This document shows, in pieces, positions 1-9,462 of a DNA stretch of 20,188 bases. A model generated the notes under the pieces. It saw only the letters and a program-made list of their open reading frames with translations, did no database searches and had not been told where the DNA came from. Position numbers and translations under genes: made by a program. How positions within the stretch are numbered: the first letter of the stretch is position 1; the number at the start of each line of letters is the position of its first letter. The stretch is from CAYRJA01 sp964424455 (lineage in GTDB: Bacteria; Bacteroidota; Bacteroidia; Chitinophagales; UBA10324): contig CAYRJA010000054.1 of NCBI GenBank assembly GCA_964424455.1, forward strand, positions 1 through 20,188, given 5' to 3'.

Positions 1-392
1 AAAGTAGTGTTTCCGGTTGATTACCATACTCGTATTGATTGCCGCAGGGTTATTCTCCAAAACAAAAGGACCTCGCGGGAATTAACCCTGCGGGGGAGGA
101 ATATACATCCTCAAACAGAAGCTCTCGTTGATACAGGTTATCAAGGACTACAGCAAATACATGCCAAGACACGCAAACCCAATAAATCAACCAAGAAGCA
201 TCCGTTAACCAAAGAAGATAAAAAAAGAATCGTCAAATCAGCAGCGAAAGGGTGGCAGTAGAACACATCATACGCCGTATTAAAATTTTCAGAATCATGG
301 CTGAACGATACCGTAACAGAAGAAAAAGATTTTACCTCCGGCTTACCCTAATCTGTGCAATTTTTAACCTCGAATTAAAAGGTCTAATCTGA
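1..392 (+). pseudogene. 3' part of an IS5-type (DDE_Tnp_4-like) transposase, frameshifted
   Basis: The gene runs off the left edge of the window. From about position 100 the first frame reads RNIHPQTEALVDTGYQG, then KKHPLTKED, and stops at 259-261. The C-terminus continues in the -1 frame as SERVAVEHIIRRIK, then FRIMAERYRNRRKRF, ending in a TGA at 390-392. These are the last catalytic parts of IS5-like DDE transposases: the D of VDTGYQG, and the E of VEH with a basic residue seven places on. The frames join at A7 (220-226): slipping back one base reads AAA AAA AAG AAT CGT and restores the family sequence. This could be programmed frameshifting or slippage, as in some IS families, or simple decay. 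Upstream of about position 100 no frame shows recognisable transposase sequence, so the element may be broken there. Typed as pseudogene, but a programmed shift is not excluded. Confidence 0.75.
42..93. repeat. long inverted repeat / hairpin at the transposase break
   Basis: CCGCAGGGTTA (42-52) is exactly complementary to TAACCCTGCGG (83-93). With one bulged T (position 82) and one G-T pair the stem extends to 42-57 / 77-93, about 16 base pairs around a 19-base loop. Recognisable transposase sequence starts just to the right of it. Function unknown. Confidence 0.7.
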
Positions 393-436
393 AAACTGTT
401 ACAGTTATAATCGTATTTGTGAATAGCGCTAATTAA

Positions 437-462
437 AAAGAGCCGGACTAAGCCGGCTCTTT
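437..462 (-). terminator. bidirectional intrinsic terminator
   Basis: Perfect 10-bp stem AAAGAGCCGG / CCGGCTCTTT around a 6-base loop, with T-rich sequence on both sides. It lies 24 bases beyond the stop of the FN3 cargo gene, and on the other side it can stop transcription coming out of the transposase. Confidence 0.85.
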
Positions 463-485
463 TACAGAATAGGTTTTAATACGTT

Positions 486-2015
486 TTATTTATTAATAAT
501 GAAATGGGTTTCAAAAGAATTATTTCCCTGTAAAATACGCAGGAAGTACATTCCATTCTGAATATTTTCACCAAGAGAAATTTTTCCATTGACATATCCG
601 CTATTTGCCACAAGATTTCCTGCATAAACATTCTGACCAAGTGTGTTGAATATTTCAACTGTAACACTTTCCGAATAGTTGCTTCCGGTATTCATTTCTA
701 ATTGCAATTGTCCTTTGCTTGGATTGGGATACAATGCTATAATGCCGGTGTTGCTGTTCGATGTGGCAGGGCTTTCAAGACGGTTGGCGGCAGTGGTAAA
801 TGGTATTGGTTCAATAAATCCTGAATAATCATCTATAGAAGAACAGATAGTACGAACCTGCCACTCATAGCTGGTTGAAGGATTTAGTCCTGTAAAAGTA
901 TATGAAGTGGAATTACCTCCTTTGACAACAAAGAAATTCCATGACACATTGCCTACCTGACGAATTCTCACTCTGTAGCTGCTGGCATTAATCGCTGTAC
1001 TCCAATTTGCCTGAGCAGAAGTGTCTGTGATACCAGAAGTAAATGGATCGAAAGGATTTTTACAATTATCCACGGTGCTAAAAAGCGGACCCGAAACATA
1101 TCCTGAAGAGTCTGTCAAACCCACATTACAATAAGTTTGTACCTGAAATTGATAAGTAGCATCCCACTCAAGATTGGTAAATTTTCTTTGATGTTCGGGA
1201 GCCATTACAGATGAATAAACCCAATCAACATCTTCATTCTTCTTTCTTCTCAAACGATATTTATAAGCGCTGCTGGAATCCCAGGTAATAACCGCTGATG
1301 AAGAGGTAATATCTGTAACAGTGATGTTTTGCGGCTGACCACACAGGGTAGTAAACAACTCAGAGGCACTCCATGCCGAAACCTCATTGAATGCGTTACA
1401 GCGTGCACGCAACTGCCACTCGTAATTAGTATAGGACAACAGTCCTGTAAGTTGGAATGAAGTTCCGTGAGCTAAATAGACCGTCCATGTTACAGAGCCA
1501 ACAGGCCTGATTCTTATTCCGAAATTAGAACTGTTAGGTGTTGTTATCCATGTTGCAAGCGCTGAGTTTGAAGTTATGTTGTTCGTGAATAATTTATCGG
1601 GAGCCGGGCAATTTCCCAGTGTTGTAAAATTAGGTCCTGTTGCGAATGTTGAGTTCTTAGCATATCCGCTGCCTGCATCACAAAATGTTCTTACTTCAAA
1701 TTCATACTCGCTTCCTGAAGCAAGATTTTTTAATTTAATTTGATTGGTCACTGTGCCATTTGTTGTCCAGTCAATTTCTCCGACAATTCTTTTTCTTACA
1801 TTATATTTTATTGCTCCCGGCACTGCGTCCCAAGTAACATCCGCCGTGGATGAAGTTACATTTGAAACGATGATGTTCGTTACTGCACCACAAGGAGTTG
1901 GCGGCGGGGAACTTAACGAATGTGAGCCCGCTGGAACTGAGTTTTCTGCAGAGGATACTCCAACAATAAAAACCAGTAAAAAAATAATTGGTAGGGTGTA
2001 GATTGATTGTTTCAT
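486..2015 (-). CDS. secreted protein with four fibronectin type III domains and a T9SS sorting domain
   Basis: This 509-residue protein is predicted to be exported and then sent across the outer membrane by the type IX system. Residues 1-23 form a signal peptide with a hydrophobic core (IIFLLVFIVGV) ending at SSA. A Pro/Ser-rich linker leads to four FN3 domains at about 42-133, 136-224, 225-315 and 318-409. The C-terminus (about 427-509) is a type A sorting domain: it opens with ALYPNPSKG, continues with IFNTLGQNVY and NGMYFLRI, and ends FIINK. Domains 1 and 3, and 2 and 4, resemble each other most, so a two-domain unit appears to have doubled. No catalytic domain is visible; an adhesive or matrix role is inferred only. 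It has its own promoter (2047-2076) and a terminator, and lies directly downstream of sprA, the pore such cargo uses. Start is ATG at 2013-2015. Confidence 0.9.
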   Translation of the reverse strand: MKQSIYTLPIIFLLVFIVGVSSAENSVPAGSHSLSSPPPTPCGAVTNIIVSNVTSSTADVTWDAVPGAIKYNVRKRIVGEIDWTTNGTVTNQIKLKNLASGSEYEFEVRTFCDAGSGYAKNSTFATGPNFTTLGNCPAPDKLFTNNITSNSALATWITTPNSSNFGIRIRPVGSVTWTVYLAHGTSFQLTGLLSYTNYEWQLRARCNAFNEVSAWSASELFTTLCGQPQNITVTDITSSSAVITWDSSSAYKYRLRRKKNEDVDWVYSSVMAPEHQRKFTNLEWDATYQFQVQTYCNVGLTDSSGYVSGPLFSTVDNCKNPFDPFTSGITDTSAQANWSTAINASSYRVRIRQVGNVSWNFFVVKGGNSTSYTFTGLNPSTSYEWQVRTICSSIDDYSGFIEPIPFTTAANRLESPATSNSNTGIIALYPNPSKGQLQLEMNTGSNYSESVTVEIFNTLGQNVYAGNLVANSGYVNGKISLGENIQNGMYFLRILQGNNSFETHFIINK

Positions 2016-2046
2016 AAAGTTATTTATTGGGTTTTAAATGATTGCG

Positions 2047-2076
2047 TAAATGTAATTGGTTTAATATGAAATGCAA
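2047..2076 (-). promoter_or_regulatory. Bacteroidota-type promoter of the FN3 cargo gene
   Basis: On the minus strand a TTG (2074-2076) is followed after exactly 19 bases by TACATTTA (2047-2054), 7 of 8 matches to the -7 consensus TAnnTTTG. The start codon lies 31 bases beyond the box. The rest of the 2016-2160 gap holds only a weak 5-2-5 inverted repeat (2118-2129) and no good terminator for sprA, so some read-through is possible. Confidence 0.6.
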
Positions 2077-2160
2077 TTAAATGTTATCCATATTATTGGT
2101 GTGTATTATTATTTTCTGACAATGTTGTCCCGATTCTTTTATCTATTACCGGCTCAGCAA

Positions 2161-5100
2161 TTACTGCGCTAATGTAAACCGGATAGTTATCCCTGCATTG
2201 GTATAGCGTATCGGATAAGAAGCCGATGTGGCGGGAATGGTATATCGCTTGTCAAAGAAAAGCCGGACATTCAGTCGGCTGCTTACCATATAGTCTGCCG
2301 CAGGTGAAATAGAAATGGTTTTCATTCCCTGTGTAGGCTGCGCCACATCCTGATCGAGGCGATAGTTGGAAGTAATGTTATCACTAAAGGAAAAGTTGCA
2401 TTGAATATTAATGTCATTCTTCAGCCGCTTTTTCTTCCCGTTAATCTTAAAGGGTATTGGTGCGTTCTTCCACTTGTATCCCAAGCCAACCGTAACTTCT
2501 GAGGTTTTGGTTTCAGCCATGCGATAGTCAAGAAAGCTCATGGCAAGCATCCGGCTTTTCTTGTAGCTAAACTTCGTGGTAATACGGTTTCTCCATGTCA
2601 TATCAACACCAATCAACGGAGAAAATTGCTCGGAGATGGAAATACCCGGAATATCATAATAGCTCACAAAATTCCCTGACAGAGAGTCAACGATGTTGGG
2701 GATTGGAATGTTGTTATCATCAAACCTGCCCGAGAAATCAAGGGCTGTATTATAGCTGCCAATAGTAAAGGTGGAAGAATAAGCATGAGTAAGATTAAAT
2801 GCAGAGAAGATTTTTTTAATCGGATTCACCTTACTCAATCCGTTGTAAGAAATCCGCCAGTTGGGCGCAGGAATTCCTTTGAAAATATTGTAGAGAGAAA
2901 CTGCGGTGGGAGATTTTCCCGTGTAAGCGGCTATAAATGCAGGTATCAGCACATCCTGTGAGTAAGGTCCGTAACCGTATTTGTATTTGCTATAATCTAC
3001 AGAAGTGTTTTGTGATGTGTCCATTATGGGCATAAATATTCCCTGGCTGTTGGGATTACTTTGCTGAAGCCGGTCAGAAATTTTTTCCCTGTAATTTTCA
3101 AATGTGGTAAAGATGGGAGAAAAGCCGTCTTTATCCGGGCGAATAAATGCTGTTTTAATTGCAATGTATGAAACAGAGTAAGTGCCAAACTGCTGCGGAT
3201 TCAGATGATTGAAAGAATGAGTAACATCGGAATATTTGAAATACTCTTTTGAGTTTGATGTAAAGTTTTTTGTAAAGTTCACATCAATATTGAAATCCCT
3301 GATGGGTTCAAGTGATGCTTTCATCGTCAGGTTTTTAGTGGTGTTCTGTAACAGTTGAAAGTTAAGCATGGTGTCTTTGGTCATCCACCCTTTCGCAGCA
3401 ATATTGTTCACCCAATTTGAATCAGGCTGCATTCCAAAAATAAAATCCCATCCGGGTGCTGTTTTAGAAAGGTCTTGTCCGGCAAATTTGGGTTTGGGAA
3501 GAAATCCCGGCAAAATAGTTCCTCTGTTGTTGGTGTAGTTGATAGAAAATTTTTTCAGACTCAATACCGGTTTAAAAATAATTGCCAGTGGGTTCATTTT
3601 TATCTGGTCTGAGTTGTTTTTCTTTTTATCCTTTACATCTTGCGGTTGAACAGGAGCTACATTTTTTGTATCAAACTGCTTGAGGAATTTCCATTTGTTA
3701 TAAAGATTTCTAAAATTAAAATCTCCGGAAAGTGAAATGTTCTGTGTGTTCGATATCGTATTCCCAAGCGGATTATCTACTTGCTTCAAAGAGTGCACTG
3801 TACCATCTGCATTGAATGTAGTGTCCAGCGACTGCGGAAGCGCCAGCCAGTCGTAGTCGGAACTGTATTTTGCATTAGACTGAATCCAATCCAATATCGG
3901 AATCTTGTTGATGGGAAGCGTGTAAGACGCGTTTGTTGTGTGATGATAGTGTGTAACACGTCCTCCGTTCTTGATATTTCGCCAGATAGAATCCCGCTTC
4001 TCCTGTGTATTGATTCTGCCGGTGTCTTCGTCAATACGCGTATTGGTAATAGCGTTGAAATCAATGGCAATAGATTTAGTCAGGTCAAGCTTTGCTCCGT
4101 AATTTCTGTCCCAGGTAAAATACTTGTTATAAGTGGGCTGAATGATATCATCGGCGCTTATCGGTCGAAGTTTGGTTTCACCAAACTGTCTATCCATAGC
4201 CGTACGGAAAGACAGATTAGTTGGCAGTAAATTCAGGTTAATGTCTTTAACTATTTTCAAATACTTCCCACTGCCAATTACGCTGTTGAAGGGCTGAATA
4301 GGCGCCGGTTTCCCCGGAAAAGCATATCCGATTTCTCCATGATATTTATCTGTAACATCGCTTAATACCGTTGGATTGCTCTGGAATGTTTGTGAGTAAG
4401 CATAAGTGGCATTCAGATTTTCCGGACTGTAAATGTGCAGTTTGGAATTTTTTCCTGTGCTTATTTTTCTGATGTTGGTAAAGTTCAGACTTTTGATGGA
4501 AGTATAAGTATGCGCGGCGCGGCGTGCAGAATCTTTCTCCGCCTGAGTGGTGTAATGTGACAGTTTATCTTTTAACAGTACATCTAATTCATAAGGATCA
4601 TATTTCGGATTACTGAATGATTTTGAAATACCGAGATACATCGGAAGTTGAATGCCTATTTTCTTAGGAATGAATTTCCCTAACTGAAATGTTCCCGATG
4701 CATCATACTGGTAAAAATTGTCTTTATACCTGTCATTCAGCTTTTGTTCAAGAGTTCCGAATCCAATTGTGTGCATGTTTCCCGAAAGAGTAACGCTTCC
4801 GAAATCTGCAAGCTTCACATCCACTCTTGCAAGTGCTGCATAGCCGCCTTGCTCGTCAAATCCGCTCAGGCGCATTTCGTTGAACCATACTTCTGCACAC
4901 TTAGGTTGTCCGTCATCGCTGTCGGGAATTCCGCGTGTGCCGCTCTTAGGATTACGCACTCCAAGCATTGCTGTTTTCACTACTCCCAAATCAGGATTTC
5001 CGACAATAGTGATGCGTACGCCGTTTGCCAATTGTACTGTATAAGGAACTGTAACAGGCGCACCGGAAAGATTCCTTTCTTCCTTCGCTGATGTAAAGGC

Positions 5101-8100
5101 GCTCAGTTCAATATCCATGTTATTAGCTGTGGGCCATACCTGCAACCGCTGGCCATCAGAGTTAGGATCGTAGTTGCCTTCAGGGGTTATGGTAAGTGGA
5201 ATCTCATACTCGTAGTAGTTCTGAACAAAATCAGAACCCAGTCGCATAAAGGCGGTAACATCTCCATAATTCAACGGAGTTTCTCCAATGACCGATTCTG
5301 CATGAACAAACATCTTCAGATTTTTGAAGGTGCGCATATCCAGGTTAATTGTTTTGTAAACTGCACGCGAATCGCCATCCTGCAGATTGCATACCTGTAC
5401 CTGCAAGGCTCTCTCATTTTGTAATACATTGGACACTGTTCCAATTTGCTGTTCACGCTCTACTCCCGGTGGAATTACATAATTTACCGGCTGGCGCTGT
5501 GCATTTTCCTCCAATGAAACAGAGCCGACATTAAAGAATATATTCTGCGAATTGTCGTCCGGTATATACTCGCCCGGCGTTTTCAGCGAGAACTGGTACT
5601 TGCGCCATTGGTTACGGATGAACTCCATTTTTGCAAAGCGAAGAATAACCGTAGTATCAAAACCGGTGAGATACATTCTGATAAAACGAATGGACTTGAA
5701 ATCCTGGATACCGCCGATTCTGCTGGTAAATTCATTAATAGGAATCTTTAACTGATACCAGACTTCATCACCGATAGTGCGGTTATTAGCATCCTGAACC
5801 GTTGTTACTACTTTGTCTGTTACAAAATTCTTTCCTACCACTAAATCATTGGGGCGGAGAGATACTTTATACTGGAAGTATTCTTCTGTTTCACTAAGCG
5901 TATTATCACGATTTAAATCCTCCGACTCCGGTATGTTCGTTGCTGCTGATGAAATCGCCTGATTCCCTGTGGAAATAGGTGAATTGCCTTCCGGATTGTT
6001 GTATTTTTTATACCTGTCAAGAATACCGGCAGATTGTGCATCATAATCATCTCCCAAAAAATACTGATAGTCATCATTCGCCGGATCAGCAACAGCAGCA
6101 ATGTAAATCGGAGAGGAGGTGCCAAATAATGCTGCAATCTTGTTCAGGTATTCCCTGTCAAAATCTTGTTCATCAGCAGAACTTCTTCCATCATATCCCA
6201 CATCCTGAAATTTGCGCGATGCCGGATCTGTATCAAATGAGTTATTAAACGGCGGCTGCTTGGGTACTACCGACCAAACACTTTGGCTGGTATCCTGTTT
6301 CACCTCTGAATTTTTAGGTAGTCCGTTTTCATAAAACAACCTCGAGTCTTTCAAAATATCCTCTGAAATATTCCCAAGATTAATATAGAGGTCGCCTGTT
6401 TGCCCCTTTGCTCCGTAAAGATACGGGTCTAATACCCACAGCTGGATATACTCTATGTTCGCCGCTTCAAAATCATTGTAATCAATGGCTCGCATAATTC
6501 CTCCCCAGTTTTGAGAAGGATTTTTCAGGCGAATTCTTCCTATGGGATCTAAATCTTTTTGTAGTCCGTCTGTGGTATAGTTGTAGGGTCCCTTTATGGT
6601 TGGTTCAAAATTCAAATCAAAGGTCGGCAGATTGTTGGGTATGCCGGGAACGGTTTGTTTATTCTTGAAAATTTCTGTTTCAATAATTTCTCTTGTATAA
6701 AAGTTTGCCTGCTGGGTCTGATTGTTTTTAATATTAGTAGGAGTGGAAGAAATATTTCTCAGAAATAATGGATCTATTGAATACCATGAGAGCTTTGCTC
6801 TCCTAAATCCATAACTCAAATCATTTATGCTTTTTGCCTCCGGAAAGAGTGGATTATCCGGTGTGCTGGATAATGCCCAGGAATTGAAGGGGAACTTTAA
6901 ATCATAATTACTTTGTGTCCCTTCAAAATCATCTATATAAACCTGTCCTTCTTTTGTAATTGCTTTGCTATGACCGGGATCAAGTCTTGCCACTTCTCCC
7001 GTTACATTGATAGATGATTTTTCTTTTGAATCGAGCAACGGAATTTTATCAATCAGCCGCGTAATAAATCCCGACTCGGTATGATAGCTTCCATCTATCC
7101 CATAAATCGCATTGGAAATTGGATCGTCGCCCACATTCAGTTTTCTGGTATAAGGGCGCTCAGATAAGTGCAGGTAAGTTCCGCCTAATTTAAAATTATC
7201 ATTAATGTAGTAATCTAAGCGCGTACCAAATAGTGTTTTTGTCTGGAAACCAAAAGTTGCATTGTTTTCATAGGATACATTAATTGGTACTCCGGAGTTT
7301 AAAATTCCTGAATTAATAATTTTCACTCTTCCTAAGTTGTAATCAACTGTGAAATCCACGTTCTCCTGCAATTGTTGTCCGCCGGCAGTTATTTTCACAG
7401 AGCCCTGCGGCACATTGAAGGCGCCGAGTGAAATATCCGATGAAGAGCTTGACTTGTATGTTCCCTTCAGGGCGAACCGATTGAATTCCGGAAACTGTAA
7501 CGCAACGGTTTTGGTAGAATCATACAAAACCTGATAAACATATTTTGATGCAATATTTTTGTCGGTAAACTGCTTTGACAAATCTTTTCCAAACGGTTCA
7601 AGTACCGGAAAGATGACTTTACCGTTTGTCGGATTAATAGTAATGTTAGGAATAAAGTCAAAAATACCGTCGGGCTGAGGGTCCAGCTGATTATTCAGCC
7701 GGTCAAGACCGAGTAGCCGAAGTAAGGGAGTACCATTCACATTTCCTACAGGAATATATCTTCTTTCTCCCCCACCCGGATCCAGATAAGTAATGTCTAG
7801 TTTAAAATCTTGCGAGTTGATCTGATAAGCGCCAATAGAATAAATATTTTTCATCATCAGTTGCCATAGCGGAATACGCGGACGGACGGAAGTGCTCTTC
7901 AACATTTTTAAAAACAATACATTGGGCTTGTCTGCATTGGGCGGCACATCCTGTGCAAATTCACCCACCTGATAAACTTTTCCATTGTAGGTGTATTGAT
8001 AAGCTACGCCAAGCACTTCATCCGGATTTAGTTGCTGGTTAAGCATGATAAATCCAAGTTGTGGCTGCAGGGTGTATTCTGTTACAGCTAATTTTCTTGC

Positions 8101-9462
8101 ATAAGTTTTTTCAAAATCCTGTACGGGCTGCAGATTGAATGGCGCTGTGGTCAATGCCTGTACTGAAAAGTTAAGTGAGCGTGCGTTTTCACTTTGTGAC
8201 AGTTGAGCGTACAAATCATTAGATGCCCCCTGAGAAATAGTTTTATTCTGTGCTGAACCTGCCGGTAAAACATTGCCACTTCCAGTAATTACTCCGGTTC
8301 CGCCGTCGTTATACGGTTTTGATTCTCCTAAATCCATAAAAGCAACCACATCGCGCGTATCAACGGTTGCACCGGTTTTATTGGTTACCCAAACCTCCAA
8401 CTTGGTAATTGTAACACCACTGTTGATAATGGGAACTGTTGCCATTGCCGTATTGTACTGGTTGCGGAAATATTGAGCAAGGAAAAAATTCCTGTTTTCG
8501 TCATACTTATCGGCCTCCACTGCAAAAGTCTGCTGCTGCACTCCTCCTTGTATTGTAATATTTTCTGTTTTCGACTTGCTCTGGGATATAACGCTTGTTA
8601 CAGTTAAGCGTCCGAATTGTAATTGTGTTTTTACTCCAAACAGGCTTTGGCTGCCTGTAATCAGTGAACCGCCAAGAGGCAGACTTACATTTCCTGCTTC
8701 TATTTTTTTTATGATTTCATCCTGGTTCCCTGTGTACTCGAGCTTTACCTGATTCTCAAAATCAAAAGTGCTCTGTGTATTATAATTTGTTGTAAGTTTT
8801 AGTTTATCACCAATCTTACCCACTACATTCATCTGGATGTTCATGTCGAACTTGAACCCGCCTTGCTTGCGCTGCTGCTCGGTAAGCGTGGGGTTTTGAA
8901 TATTTTGGTAGTTGCCCCCAAATGTTAAATCAATATTTCCGTTTGGACGAATATCCACCGCTGTACCTCCAAACAACCGGTCGAAGAGCTGATTGTTTAC
9001 ATTCACTTTCGGTACTACTCCCTTGTGTGACAGTATTGCAGATGAATTAGATTTCTGTTGCCAGTATTCTTCCTGCGACTTTTTATTTTGGTATTTCAGA
9101 TACTCATCAAACGACATATACTGCGGACTGCCGTAGAACTGATTACCGATAGTCTGATTCAGAATATACTGTCCCGTTTCCGGATCGTATATAATCTCCT
9201 TTTTGATATTGGAGGGGTCTTTTAAATCGAAAGGGTTTTTTTGTGGTGTTACAGTTGGATCATTTTCATCAACAATAGGATACGGGAGATCAATCCCTTT
9301 GGGCGGTGTATCCACGACTTCTTCTCCTGAAATCAACATTCTTGATTCTATAGAAGGAAAAGAATTGTTTTTACTCATCTCGTTCTTACCAATAGCAGCA
9401 AAAATGGTAGAGACTAAAAAAGCAGATACAAAAAACGAAGATGTGTTAAACTTTAAATTCAA
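2161..9462 (-). CDS. sprA: SprA/Sov, outer-membrane translocon of the type IX secretion system
   Basis: At 2433 residues this matches the size of SprA proteins (about 2400), the single-chain outer-membrane beta-barrel through which T9SS cargo leaves the periplasm. It is needed for secretion and gliding in flavobacteria and is called Sov in Porphyromonas. Residues 1-25 form a signal peptide (core FFVSAFLVSTIFAAIG). The rest is a long Asn-, aromatic- and strand-rich protein with no repeats of other families, ending in strand-like sequence with a final FTLAQ typical of barrels. Position next to ruvA is conserved in the phylum. The only in-frame start that keeps the signal peptide is TTG (9460-9462); the next, Met29, would lose it. 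A small ATG frame (9482 to 9459) overlaps it, and one extra A in the A5 run at 9464-9468 would fuse that ATG to sprA. The gap to ruvA (133 bases) shows no good -7 box, so cotranscription with ruvA is likely. Confidence 0.96.
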   Translation of the reverse strand: MNLKFNTSSFFVSAFLVSTIFAAIGKNEMSKNNSFPSIESRMLISGEEVVDTPPKGIDLPYPIVDENDPTVTPQKNPFDLKDPSNIKKEIIYDPETGQYILNQTIGNQFYGSPQYMSFDEYLKYQNKKSQEEYWQQKSNSSAILSHKGVVPKVNVNNQLFDRLFGGTAVDIRPNGNIDLTFGGNYQNIQNPTLTEQQRKQGGFKFDMNIQMNVVGKIGDKLKLTTNYNTQSTFDFENQVKLEYTGNQDEIIKKIEAGNVSLPLGGSLITGSQSLFGVKTQLQFGRLTVTSVISQSKSKTENITIQGGVQQQTFAVEADKYDENRNFFLAQYFRNQYNTAMATVPIINSGVTITKLEVWVTNKTGATVDTRDVVAFMDLGESKPYNDGGTGVITGSGNVLPAGSAQNKTISQGASNDLYAQLSQSENARSLNFSVQALTTAPFNLQPVQDFEKTYARKLAVTEYTLQPQLGFIMLNQQLNPDEVLGVAYQYTYNGKVYQVGEFAQDVPPNADKPNVLFLKMLKSTSVRPRIPLWQLMMKNIYSIGAYQINSQDFKLDITYLDPGGGERRYIPVGNVNGTPLLRLLGLDRLNNQLDPQPDGIFDFIPNITINPTNGKVIFPVLEPFGKDLSKQFTDKNIASKYVYQVLYDSTKTVALQFPEFNRFALKGTYKSSSSSDISLGAFNVPQGSVKITAGGQQLQENVDFTVDYNLGRVKIINSGILNSGVPINVSYENNATFGFQTKTLFGTRLDYYINDNFKLGGTYLHLSERPYTRKLNVGDDPISNAIYGIDGSYHTESGFITRLIDKIPLLDSKEKSSINVTGEVARLDPGHSKAITKEGQVYIDDFEGTQSNYDLKFPFNSWALSSTPDNPLFPEAKSINDLSYGFRRAKLSWYSIDPLFLRNISSTPTNIKNNQTQQANFYTREIIETEIFKNKQTVPGIPNNLPTFDLNFEPTIKGPYNYTTDGLQKDLDPIGRIRLKNPSQNWGGIMRAIDYNDFEAANIEYIQLWVLDPYLYGAKGQTGDLYINLGNISEDILKDSRLFYENGLPKNSEVKQDTSQSVWSVVPKQPPFNNSFDTDPASRKFQDVGYDGRSSADEQDFDREYLNKIAALFGTSSPIYIAAVADPANDDYQYFLGDDYDAQSAGILDRYKKYNNPEGNSPISTGNQAISSAATNIPESEDLNRDNTLSETEEYFQYKVSLRPNDLVVGKNFVTDKVVTTVQDANNRTIGDEVWYQLKIPINEFTSRIGGIQDFKSIRFIRMYLTGFDTTVILRFAKMEFIRNQWRKYQFSLKTPGEYIPDDNSQNIFFNVGSVSLEENAQRQPVNYVIPPGVEREQQIGTVSNVLQNERALQVQVCNLQDGDSRAVYKTINLDMRTFKNLKMFVHAESVIGETPLNYGDVTAFMRLGSDFVQNYYEYEIPLTITPEGNYDPNSDGQRLQVWPTANNMDIELSAFTSAKEERNLSGAPVTVPYTVQLANGVRITIVGNPDLGVVKTAMLGVRNPKSGTRGIPDSDDGQPKCAEVWFNEMRLSGFDEQGGYAALARVDVKLADFGSVTLSGNMHTIGFGTLEQKLNDRYKDNFYQYDASGTFQLGKFIPKKIGIQLPMYLGISKSFSNPKYDPYELDVLLKDKLSHYTTQAEKDSARRAAHTYTSIKSLNFTNIRKISTGKNSKLHIYSPENLNATYAYSQTFQSNPTVLSDVTDKYHGEIGYAFPGKPAPIQPFNSVIGSGKYLKIVKDINLNLLPTNLSFRTAMDRQFGETKLRPISADDIIQPTYNKYFTWDRNYGAKLDLTKSIAIDFNAITNTRIDEDTGRINTQEKRDSIWRNIKNGGRVTHYHHTTNASYTLPINKIPILDWIQSNAKYSSDYDWLALPQSLDTTFNADGTVHSLKQVDNPLGNTISNTQNISLSGDFNFRNLYNKWKFLKQFDTKNVAPVQPQDVKDKKKNNSDQIKMNPLAIIFKPVLSLKKFSINYTNNRGTILPGFLPKPKFAGQDLSKTAPGWDFIFGMQPDSNWVNNIAAKGWMTKDTMLNFQLLQNTTKNLTMKASLEPIRDFNIDVNFTKNFTSNSKEYFKYSDVTHSFNHLNPQQFGTYSVSYIAIKTAFIRPDKDGFSPIFTTFENYREKISDRLQQSNPNSQGIFMPIMDTSQNTSVDYSKYKYGYGPYSQDVLIPAFIAAYTGKSPTAVSLYNIFKGIPAPNWRISYNGLSKVNPIKKIFSAFNLTHAYSSTFTIGSYNTALDFSGRFDDNNIPIPNIVDSLSGNFVSYYDIPGISISEQFSPLIGVDMTWRNRITTKFSYKKSRMLAMSFLDYRMAETKTSEVTVGLGYKWKNAPIPFKINGKKKRLKNDINIQCNFSFSDNITSNYRLDQDVAQPTQGMKTISISPAADYMVSSRLNVRLFFDKRYTIPATSASYPIRYTNAGITIRFTLAQ

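Larger units (their letters stand above)
1..420 (+). mobile_element. right end of an insertion sequence (partial)
   Basis: The transposase end marks this as the 3' end of an insertion sequence whose left part lies outside the window. The right terminal inverted repeat cannot be fixed without the left end. A 6-1-6 palindrome, AACTGTTACAGTT, lies 2 bases after the transposase stop (394-406). The element must end before the terminator at 437-462. The right boundary given is approximate. Confidence 0.45.

Noticed and set aside
42..93. Integron attC site, suggested by a bulged hairpin
   Set aside because: The outer ends do not carry the RYYYAAC / GTTRRRY core sites, and no integrase or cassette structure is nearby.
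3781..6248. Several plus- and minus-strand frames of 60-149 codons inside sprA
   Set aside because: They are out-of-frame shadows of a well-supported 2433-codon gene and show no family features.
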